Part shown: one piece after another, positions 29,531 to 41,500 of the stretch | Layout: each line of letters starts with the position of its first letter | How positions within the stretch are numbered: position 1 is the first letter of the stretch | Source of the DNA: Clostridium sp. 12(A) | GTDB lineage: Bacteria; Bacillota; Clostridia; Lachnospirales; Lachnospiraceae | Direction of reading: 5' to 3' | Length of the DNA stretch: 64,000 bases | NCBI GenBank assembly: GCA_000526575.1 | Contig: JAGI01000001.1 | Span: 1-64,000, forward strand | Notes under the pieces: generated by a model | The model's input: the letters and a program-made list of their open reading frames with translations, nothing else | Database searches by the model: none | Told to the model about the DNA's origin: nothing | Position numbers and translations under genes: made by a program

Positions 29531-32500
29531 ATGAAAAAACTTTTGCAAAAGATGGAGTTAAGGAGAAAAACTGCTGGAGTTATGGCTGTAATACTAACAA
29601 CTATGGCATTCCTACCCTACGTTCCACCAACCATGGTATCCTTTGCAGACTATGCACAGCTAATTGAAGCAGTATCATTTCCTTCCTGGAATGCCGCTAG
29701 ATACGAAGCAGATAACAATAAAAACTATACAGCTACAGGTTTAATGTATGAAAATAAGGTGTTTCACCTGGGATCGTCAGTCAGTGAAGGCAATTTCCCG
29801 GCTGGGGCAAAACAATATCTCGTTGAAAATAAACAGTATAGAAAAGGTGAGTTTAAGGAGTTTGATAAAACCTTTATTTACTGTGTACAAGGACACAATA
29901 GAAATACCATGATTCATTTGGGAAGTCAGGCTTTTTTTGAAAAGTACTGGACTGCAACAAGCAGACCTGAAGAGTTCCCAAAGGATATCGGAAATGAAGA
30001 TTTAGAGAAATTTAACTTTCTCATGAACGTATACGGCAGCTACATGGGTAAAAATGACAGCATAGAGGCTTGCAATGATGCGAATGCGGGGACAGCAAAA
30101 TATATTGTTGCTTCTGTTATTAACTGGATTGCAGCTGATGAGTGCGCTTTTACTGGCATAAATTTAGCAACCGATTTAAAAATATTCCAAGAGAGTAAAA
30201 ATTATCAAGCCGTCATGAAACAAATGAACCCCAATGCAGTGGGAGATCGTTCTGTTTACAATCAGCTATCCAGTACTCAGATTCCAGAGGAATATAAAGC
30301 CAAAGGCTGTACCAACTGGGCAGAATGGATGTTTGGACAGGTATGGGATGCCGCAACTGTAACAAGAACGTTAGATGTGGATGCAGAAGAAACCATTTAT
30401 CATGCCAAAGTTGACCATGCCACTGAAACTTATACAATTACTGTTCCTTATTCTAATGCAGCGGTAAATGATTACTATCAAAGATTTTCAGCCAAGGACC
30501 TTTATGGAGATTGGACCTACAACGGGCCAACAGATGCCGGTCTTGTGTTTTCTTCTCAGTCTGGAGACGTTCCAACGGATGGTAAGGGAATCGGTGTTTT
30601 ATACTGGGCAAATCCCGGCCAATATGGATTAGAACTGGCGAAAGATATTGGTTCCGCAAAACTTGCAACCTTTAAATTCTATACCCAAGTACAAGGAAGT
30701 TATCAATATGCATTTGATGTGTCTCAGACCTATTTCGTAGCTAAACTTGATAAAGAATTAGAGATACATGTAGTCCCAGGTTCCTTACCAAACGGAGTTA
30801 AGCGCTATAAGCATACGGAAGCCTTTGGTGCCAATTATAACGTGTCACTCTCAACGTTTGATTCTGAGACAGGAAAACCTCTGGCTGGTTCCAGGTGGGA
30901 TATTTTAGAGAAATTCGATGATTCCCAGCTTGATAATACGGACCTTGATCTTGATGGTCCAGAGAGCTATTCCTCCAACCTTGGCTCCTTGACCGGAGCT
31001 TCATGGGAAGAGGATGCAGGAGGGGATGAAGAAAGGATCTCTACTAATTACAGCGGAGATACCGGACTGAACGATTTTGGAGCAAATCTCTATAACCAGG
31101 GGAATTCCTCTGGTTCCCAATTTAAGCGCTGGAGTAACCCGGAAAATGATCCATGCTCGGCCGATGACCATATTACCAATCAAAACGGGGAACTTCACTA
31201 CGTGGATTCTCTGGGACGAATGGTAAATAAGAAAGCCCATTCCGATGCTAAGAGTTATACCTATGAAAAGGGATATTGCTCTGGTCACCCAGCTCCAGTC
31301 ATTGAATACGAAGAGGTTCCAGAACCAGAGTACGACGAAGAAACCGGAGACCCGACAAATGAAGATGATATAGAAAGAGTAGAGGAAGAGAACCAGGCAC
31401 TTCATGATACCAAATGGGCCGAGTGGCTGTCCGGAGTGCAGGAATGTGAGCGTTTGGTAGAAAAAGGCGGCTTCTTTCATGCCATTGATCCAAGCGGTGC
31501 ACCGCAAAAGGAAGCCTTAGAACAGGACCGAGATCAATTTTATAAGGACTTCATTTCCTTAGATTATGAGTACTCGGCAAAGGAAACTACTCCAGCTCCA
31601 GGCTATGCCCTTCATGGCAGCCATCCTGATGATATCCCGTTAGAATGGAGAACCGTATCATCCAGTGAGTATAAGAATTACCGTTCTTCTGGTATGCGCT
31701 CTGTCAACTTGGAGGAAGATTCTATTTCCCTTGATACGTCCCTTCTTCAGAAAGATGATTTCACTTCCAGACAGGACTTACTCATGGGCTTTGGTACCGT
31801 AGAGCAAGTAGATATGGTTAATGAAAAGGATTTCATTGTTTCTGACTATGAGGAAGAAACGGAACGTGAGACAGAAGTAGAAGTATCTTCCGAGAATGAA
31901 GCAATAGAACAACAGGAAGAAACACAGCCAGAAATGGAAGCGGAGAATCAAAAGGAAACAGAAGCAGAAGAGGTGGAAGAAGCATCATCAGAAGCCATAG
32001 AAGCCACAACAGAAGCAGAAATACAGCCAGAAATCAGTGCAGAAGTACCGGAAGAGACAACGGCACAGGAAGAGACTCCGCAGTCCCAAGCGGAAACGCT
32101 TAAAGAGACCATTCCCGAAACACTTCCTTTGGAACTTCCACAGCCAGTGAAAAAGAAAAAGGCCACTCTTTCCCAGGCAGATGCTATAAATGGAGGAATC
32201 TCCTTTACCGGCTTTTTAGAACAGATTAAGGCAAGTATTACATCAAGTCTGCGAATGGTGGCAGACAAAACAAACTCCCTATTCAAACTGACCAGTAAGA
32301 AAAAGGGGGCGGGAGGAAGCTCCTCCTTATCCTCCCTTCCAGAATCAACGGAGACCAGCCGGATCTCTCCCCCAAGCTCATCTACCATTGACTGGACCTT
32401 TATCGTTTATGATCACCGTGTCGAGGGAGATATCCATATCAATAAAAAGGACATGGACTTAGAGAAAGGGGAATCCGGGAATTACAACGCCTATGGCGAT

Positions 32501-35500
32501 ACTCAAGGTGATGGCAGCATGGAGGGAGCTGTATATGGGCTATTTGCCGCTACCGATGTTTCCCATCCAGATGGCCATTCCGGAGTAGTATTTCAAAAGG
32601 ATGACCTGGTTTCCATAGCGACCACGGACCGGAACGGGGAAGCCAGTTTCCTGACCATTACCCAGACACCGGGACATACCTTTAACTATCAAACGGGAGC
32701 CATTGAAAAGAGATCTGGCGGTTTTGCAGATCGTGCCCCCACGAATCTCTATACCTCCATGGGAAAGGCTGTGAGTAAAGAGTCTGATATAGAACGGTTT
32801 GAGGGCCATACCTCCGGTGGGAGCAGCATTTCCATGACAGACAGCCGAAGTGAGACCGCATCTGGATATCAGAAGCTTTCCTCCAACCAAGGACGGGATG
32901 GCACCGGAGAGAGCAGTCATTTCTACCCCATTGAAAACAATGAGACACTGAACGGTAATGCCTGGATCGGCCGGCCGCTTCTTGTTGGCGCCGACGGTAC
33001 CCAGTATTACATCAAGGAGTTGACTCGGTCGGAAGGCTATGAACTTTCCGTGTATGGAAAAGATGCAGCTCATACCAACCGGGAAGCCTTTGAAGCCGGA
33101 GGGAACCCATCGGCGGAGGGGACTGTTTCCGCAGGAAGCCTGGAGGTAGACCGTTTAAAGAAAAGCAATACCTTTACCATTAAGAGCAGTGGGGCCACAA
33201 ACGGGTATCAGATCTACGCACTGGGAATCCCGGCAGGAGCTTCCTTTTACGAAACAAGAAGCCAGATCGTGGAAGATCCCAAGGGGACCCATACGGAGTA
33301 TGTATCCAGGGAAGAAACGGCCCTGGCAGAAGAAGCGGGAGCCAAGGTCATTATAAACGGCCAGAGCGTGGCTGCAAAGGCAGGGGATACCATAACCCTT
33401 CCCAATGGGGAGAGTGTGGTGGTAAGTCTGGTATCTGACCCGGAGTATGACTATACCGCCGTCCGTCCGGACAATGCCCTGCGCTATACCATTCCTACCT
33501 TTGAGGATAAGAAGAATACCGAGGACTTAATGGAGGATGCCAATGCAGCACTAAAGAAGGCTTCCTTTAAGGAACCAGATGAGGGTGCACCCTGGATGTT
33601 AATTCCCGTGGAGGGAGAGACCTTTGAGGAACAAGCGAAAAGTTTGTATGAAGGCATGGAGGAAGCTGGACTTTCTGTTTTTAACTGTTTACGAATTGAG
33701 GAAATCACGGATGGAAATGCAGTGATCTGTTATTCCTACCGGGTAGGTACATCCATTTCTACCGGTATCTACGATGAAGCCAGAAAAATAGTCTTAGTCA
33801 AACAGCCAATTACTTACAAGATCAAGGGAGCTGAAGTTAATGGATATATATATCTTTCCTACCCTGTGGATCGGCTGGAGGATTATAAGGAAAATAGTAA
33901 TGGCTTTCTTACCTTTGCCAAGGTAAAGGCCGGGGAGCTTTCAAAGAAACAGGCTGTTTTTCCAGAAGATTTATCAAAGATCACCCTACAGGAAAGCCCA
34001 GAGCGTACCTATTGGGTCTATGACCAGGGCGAACCCATCCGGAACAATGACGGAAGTATAAAAAAGGTCATGGTAGAAAGTGAAATCCAGGTAGCACCAG
34101 GCTATGAGTTAAAGGACGTGGACACACCCGTGACAGCCGTATATGACGGAACAGGTTATACTATAGAAGCATCTGGAGGTGAGGGAACAGAAACAAAGGA
34201 GTACCGGATCAAATATAATACGGAGCTGATGGAAGGGACCTATACCACACCCCAGGAGTATGCAGAGTACTATGGTAACATTTCTGTGACACCAAAGATG
34301 GCCAGTGCTGGTAGCTACATCGAATCCGTGACGCTCCGTTACGACCGGACCCGGATCGATTCTGATGGCGGGACCAGACAAGCCCCTGTTTCCTTACAAG
34401 GACGGCCCATCATGCAGAAGGTTAAAATCACAAAGGACATATCAGTCCAGGCGGATGGAACTTATGAAGATAATACCTTTGCAAAGGCTGGAGGAAAGGA
34501 TAACTATACCAAACAGGGAGGGGGAACCAAAGACAACGCAGCATATATGAAAAATTTTCGGTTTAAAGTCTACCTAAAGTCCAACTTAGAACGGCTCTAC
34601 CGAGCAGAGGATGGAAGCATTCTCTGGCAGGACCGGAATGGAAATATCGTGGATATCAAAGCTTACCGGACTTCATTCCCGGAGAAAGCACAAAAGCTAT
34701 ACACCAACGTAGACCATGAGACCACTCCTCTGAAAAAAGATTCCAACCAGGCAGCAATTGCAAACACGGAACTTTACAGTTATACAGACGGCCTAATTGG
34801 AACAGATCAAAATACCGGGTATACAGCCATTTTAGAAAAAGGTTTGCAGAAGGTGAAGGATGAGGCCGGAAACGACCGGGAGACCAGCGGTTACAATTAT
34901 GAGAAGTTTTTTGATGGAATCAAAGTAGCTAATGAAGATAAATGGGACCGGACAGACAATGGCAGCACTTCCTTTAAACCATTTGCCTGGATCAAGCAGC
35001 TACTGTTTGGAACGGGAGGAGGACAAAAGGAATACCCGGCCATCCATAACAATCCAGACATGAAAAACAATATTAACACCTCTCCTAAAGCTGAAAGTAA
35101 TTCCCAGCGTTCTGATCATGTCCGCCAGTTTGCAATTACCTGGTACTTGGATGATGAAGTGGCAAAGCTGGTAAAACAGAATCCGGCCGGAGAAAGGGAG
35201 GGGGCTTTCGAACAGAAGAAATATCCGGATGAACTTTATGATAAGGCTTTGTCTGAAGCCATTAAAAAAGCGGAAAATTATTTAAAACCGTTCTTTAGCT
35301 ACGACCTTGATGAAATTTATTCCATTCACTGGGACAGTGAAGAAGAAGGAGGAAAAGACAAAGATACCACGACCCTAAGCGCCGATCACGAAGATGCAGA
35401 GGCGGGATATTGCTATGGAGTGTCAGAATATCTCCCCTACGGAACCTACGTGGCCGTAGAACAGCAGCCTTTTAATAAGGAATTAGGAGATCTTTTCAAT

Positions 35501-38500
35501 AAGCATTATAAGACAGATGCTCCAAAAGAAATTGAACTTCCAGCGGTATACGAAGGAGGGAAAGCCGGATCAGATCAGACGCCAGAAGCAATGAGTCACT
35601 ATTACAACTATAATGCTTCTGACAGTGTGGCAGCACTTTCTTCCAAATATCATATTCGATTTAATGAGGAATGGCCGGGAGAGAATGGAGAGGACAAGCG
35701 AAAATATGTCATCCGGGCGCACAGCCGGTTAGGAGATTATGAAATTTATCCTTATGGCTTAGACCTTCAGGCAATTTCAGGTTCTTCTCCTGGAGATCCG
35801 TCCGGAAAGGGACACTTTACCATCACCCAGGAGAAGAACGATCCGGGAAAAGATTACTATAACACCCTGGTCTACTCCAAAGAAGCCGGAGGCAGTCCAG
35901 ATAGCCATTACCTGGCTGACGATGGAAACGCCGGAAAGAGAACGCCAAACGGTTTCACCTATGAGACCGATGGAGTGGAAAAAATCTACCGTTACGGCTC
36001 TATCTCAGAGGACAAACAGATCTATGACCAGGTGGCTTTTCCATCCGGGAGCGGAGTGGTCTATCAAGACCATGTCACAGCCATGGAGGGAATGCAGACC
36101 GCCTATGATGGCAAGTACGCTTCCATGTTAGTTCCCTGGTCTATGACAGAACCGGCCAATGAGCAAACGGATGCGGTCCAAAATAAGGATGGCACCTCCA
36201 GCTACAAAGGGTATGGATACCGGAAGTTCACAAACACCTTTTATAAAAGCCGGCTGCGGATCGAAAAGCTGGATTCCGAGACAGGAGAAAATATCTTACA
36301 TGATGGGGCCATCTTTGCCCTGTATGCCGCTTCCAGAGAGGACGGAGAAACCACGGATGGTCTGGTGAAATTTTATGAGACAGATACCAGAATCAAAGGC
36401 TCTAAAGAGTTTTTAGAAGCCATGGGAGCAGATAAGATAGATAATTCAAGATTGCTGGGTGAAACGGGGCAGACTCTATGGACCGGAATCGTCCCGGCAG
36501 GAACCCCTATCTGCGAGGAAGCAAAACAAGTAATCCTTTCCGATCAGGAAGGACGGAGAACTGGACAGTTCGAAGCCTTTACCACCACCAGGGACGGCCT
36601 TCAGGCCAAGGAGGAGGATAACGGAAAGACGGAGTATCAGGATCAGAACACCGGATATCTTGTCACTCCCCAGCCTCTTGGCGCAGGGACGTATGTTCTT
36701 TGTGAAATTATGCCTCCTGCTGGTTATGTGAGGACAAAGCCGGTGGCCATTGAAGTCTATTCCCATCAGACTACTTATTACCTGGACGGAAACCGGGATG
36801 AGAGAGTGGCCGCAGCCATTTATGAGAATAAAGATTTAAAGGAAAAAACTTCTAGAATCTATGTGGGAAATACCCCGGTCCGCTTAGAAGTATCCAAAAT
36901 CAAGGATTCAGCCCAGACTGTTACCTATCAGACCAAAACCAGAGTGGAGGGAACAGAACTGGAATTAAAGCAAAGATACGGAGCGGAAAACCTGGAGTTT
37001 GGCTATAAAAATGGAACCTACTTAGGATATGGCTGGTTCAAAGGAACCTTAGAGTCACTTCTGGCCAGAAAAGAAGCAGGAGAAGATGTGGAGCCAGTTT
37101 ACTTGAATGGTGTGTTTGCTGGATATGGCCTGGTCTCCAGACCACTGGATACCGCTGACGATAAGAACCGCTACGCAGCTGGAGCAAAAATGGCGCTATA
37201 CGATGCCATTGAAATCAAAGAAAACGGAGACAGCGGAGATTACGGGTATGATGGCGTGGAAGTGACCAGGGACCGTAACAACAACGTCCAGTCCATAAAA
37301 CTGAAAAAAGGATACGCTGGAACTACCGTAGAATTTATTAATAAGGAAAATCAGGAAGGAAGCCTTTTGGGAGAGACCGGAGAAGGAACCTGGACGTATC
37401 AGACCGTTGACCGGGAGGATACCGATATTCTCTTTTATTCTCTGGCAGATCTTACGGTTACAGAAACAGGCGCCGATGGAGCAGTCTACGGCTATGACAG
37501 AAACAGCAATAAGGTATCTGTAAAGAACCGGGAATCCATCTTTGTGTTAAAGGCAGGAAACCCAGTCTTTGAACTGGCTGGGGGAGATTTAATCAAGGTC
37601 CGCTATACAAAGGTAGACAAGCTCCTCACGCTACCGTCTGGAACAACACTTTATCACTTAGATTCCGAAGGGAACCGGGATTCACTTGTTAATCCTAGCA
37701 CCGGAATGGCCTATATCCGGAGTAGCGAGGCAGACCCCAAAGATAACAACAAGCTTATGGTATGGCCGGTAAAGCTTTCAAAAAATAAAACTGGGGCTAT
37801 TATAGCCAGGGAAAAGATAAGAACCTTTCGAATTGCTACCGTGAATGCAGATACCGATCAGGAGTACACCACTGGAACGTACCAGGGAAAAACCTTTCAA
37901 AAGAGCATGAATCCGGTATTCAACGGCCATGGCCTACCGGAGTATTATCAGAAATCCAATGAAACCTATAAAAAGGGAGATCCTATTTATGACATTGACG
38001 GGGATTATGTGAGATACAAATACGATGATCTCTTGGAGGCTTTTAACCGGGTCGCTTACCAGATAAATCATAAGGCCGAAAGAGATGCTATCGGTTCGGA
38101 AGAGGATATCACCGATGATCCGAAGCTCTACTACCGCCAGGGAGAAGCCTGGGTCATGGAAAATACCTGGATCACTGGAGAAACCTATCCCAATGATCCG
38201 TTCCAATCCGAAAAATCCGTGGGACAGGCAGATATGTTAAAGCGTGTGATTCCAGGAACGTACATCATGGAAGAGGTAAAGGCCCCTTCCGGCTATCAAA
38301 AAGGCTTCCCCCAGGGAATTACCGTAACGGAACATAGAGAGGTGCAGACCGCTTCTATGGAAGATCCAAAGATTAAAGTGGAGATTACGAAAACCGATGC
38401 CTCTAGTCAGTACCGGATTCCAGTGATTAGTGACTATGACCAAGGGTCAGACTATAAGTCTTCTCTAATAGTAACGGAACCCAAAGGCACTTACAGCTAT

Positions 38501-41500
38501 CAGCAGATCACAGGGGCGCACCTGGTGCTTTATAAAGCAAAGAGAGTTTCCACCACCGACAGTAACACCTATCCCAAAGGTTATTATCTGGTAAAAGCAG
38601 AAGACAAACCGGCTGAGTGGACCGTAGAAAATACGGAAGATAATGCACCGGTGCGTATTGTAGCCGACTGGATCACGGATGGGAAAGCCAAGTATTTTGA
38701 AGGCATCCCGGCTGGAGACTATATCCTGGAAGAAACGGAGGCAGCAAGTGGATATGTCAGAACTTCCATGGAGATTACCGTAAAAGCAGCTGGTGACGTT
38801 CTGACCTTTGACCTGACCAATGATCACACCAAGCTTGATATCTATAAATACTATTTAGACAGTAAAGGAAATCGGTTGCTGTTACCAAACGACCACGCTG
38901 CAGGTCTTGCTCTTTACGAAGCAAAGACAGACCAAGACGGAACCATTTTGATGGAAGGAGGAGTACCACAGTACGATGAGTCAAAAAAAGTAGGGGAATG
39001 GACCACGGACAATTTAAGCGATTATACAGAGCTGACAGAAAAGAGTACGAAATTCGCGGACCGCATGAAAGGCTTCTTAGGGATAACGGATAATAGATCC
39101 AGCTTCTTAACAGACTTTGAGGCTGCTTACCGGGAAAAGGGAGAGGAACTTACCTATCTTACCTGGTACACCAAAAGCGGAATACGGAGTGCGGACCGGA
39201 CCGGGAGCATCTCAACCGGAAAGGGAGAGAGCATGACTCAGACCTGGACAACCGACACAGGGGCAACAATCCGGATCACCATTTACCGGAACGTCACAAA
39301 TGGCGCTTTGGATACGGATGGAAAGCTGCCTTTGATCTTTGAATACCAGTTCAATTATAAGGAAAATGACGGTATAAAATCCTATGACACCTTAGAGGGA
39401 ATGCACCGTTTTGATTATCTGCCTTTGAATGCAGAAACAAACGGGAAAAAGACAGGAGCCTATGTCCTGGTAGAAGAAAAGGTTCCGGATGGATTCGAAC
39501 CAGCTGATCCAAAAGCAATCACCTTAACGGAAACAGGAGCCGTACAACGAGTCAGCTTACAAAATGAAGAGAAGTTCATCAATGTCTTAAAAGTTGTCAC
39601 AGATGGAACCAATCAGTATGCAGCCGAAGGGGCAGAACTTGCCCTATATCGGGCTGATGAAGACGGAAACTTTATAAAGGATGAAAATCACTTTGTAGAG
39701 ACCTGGATCTCCGGATTAGACGGACGGTATACCAAAGAAGATCAATTTAACGACAAAATCATAGACGGATTCCAAGTGGGAGATCGAAAGCCCCACCAGA
39801 TCAGTAAGGTCGCATATGGAACATACTATATTTTAGAAATCACCCCACCGGCTTATATGCAGAAAGCAGATCCAGTAAAAATCGAAGTGGGAGCAGAAAA
39901 AATTCCAGTTTATCGTTTCATCAATCACCCCACCGTTGGAGCGTTAGAAATCAATAAAAAGGCTTCCGACACCACAGAAGGCTTAGAAAATGCCAGATTT
40001 AAAGTGACAAACAAGGAAACAGGAGTTATCTGGTATATGACAACCGGCACCAAAGGAAACGCCGTTTTGAGAGATCTTCCAGTGGGAAAGGTTCAGACAG
40101 ATGGAACCATAAAAGCCTACACTTACACCGTAGAAGAAATCTCTCCTCCTGATTATTATCAGATCACCGCAGGAGTGAAAAAGTTCCAGTTTGATGGGGC
40201 AGAGAGTGGAACGGAAGTGAAATACAGCTATGAGGTACTAAACAACCCTACAGAGATCCAGTTTAGAAAAACGGACTTTAATACCGGTATAGCCGTAAAG
40301 GGGGCAGAGATTGCTGTTTATGAGGCAGCCGTGGTAGATGGAGAATATCAAAAGAACGGAGGGGCCATTGCAACGGTTGTTTCCGGAGAGAATGGTTTTA
40401 TCTTAAAGAAAAAACTTAAAGCAAACCAGGTCTACATCATGGAGGAGTTAAAAGCTCCAGCTGGATATGCGCTATCAAAACCAGTGATCTTTACGGTAAA
40501 TAAAGCTGGAACGGGAATCAAAAATGTATCCAATAATTTCAATGTATTAAAACTGGCCAGCGATAACGGAGCCATTGAAGCACTTACCATAACTGGCCGG
40601 GTGCCCGTAAAAGTATATACCGTGATAAAGGACCTTGACACTGGCTATGAATTGCCAGCCTTAATCGGAACTGGAGAAAATCAAAGAGTAACAGTAAGGG
40701 ACGGCATTACAGAAGGCCACTTGTATGAGATTACAGAGTATACCAAATATTCCGATGGAAGGTCAGAAAAATCATTTAAGGAAACCAGGCGAATCTACTT
40801 CAATGAAAATGGGGATTATACCCTCCCTTCCCGGACGTATCTGGGAACCAGACAGGAATTAAAGGATGGGAATGGGAACATCCTGGCAAGCTGGGCGGTG
40901 AATAATGATAATCACGATTACACGATTTTAAATCCGGTAATCAAGGAAGTTCCAATCGCCAAGGTAACTAGCAGCATTGGAGCGAATCATGGAGCTGTCA
41001 AGACAGGAAGTGTTATAAAATATTCTATCACATATACAAACACCTATGACAAACCGACCGATATTCACATAAAAGCAGTTCTAACAGATGGACTGGAATA
41101 TTTAAGATCCACGGACTATGGAACGGAGCGGAATGGCATTATCACGTGGAATCTTACCGATGTAGCTGCCCATGAAAGCGGAACGGTAGACGTAGTTGTA
41201 GTTGTAAACGGTGAGACAGGATCACAAGCAAAAGCATGGTTTGAAACAAGCGTAAATGCTGTATCAAAACGTACCGTCCTGTCAAATCCGATTGTTCCAG
41301 ATGGATCAATCACCATTATAAATAAGCTAACAGGTACCGGAATACCCAGTAGTGCGGGGCACACTGCGAATCAACCGGATACATTTACATACCACGTAAG
41401 GCTTACAGACCAGAATGGAGCAATTTTATCTGGCTATCAGGCATTTAAAGGTTCCTTAGAGGGACGAATCAAGGGAGAAAGAACCATTACTCTTTCAGGA

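Noticed and set aside
31001-31507. A 168-codon reverse frame inside the giant gene (and similar reverse frames at 31,948 and 32,540)
   Set aside because: All lie antisense to clearly protein-like, domain-containing sequence, without ribosome sites or recognisable families.
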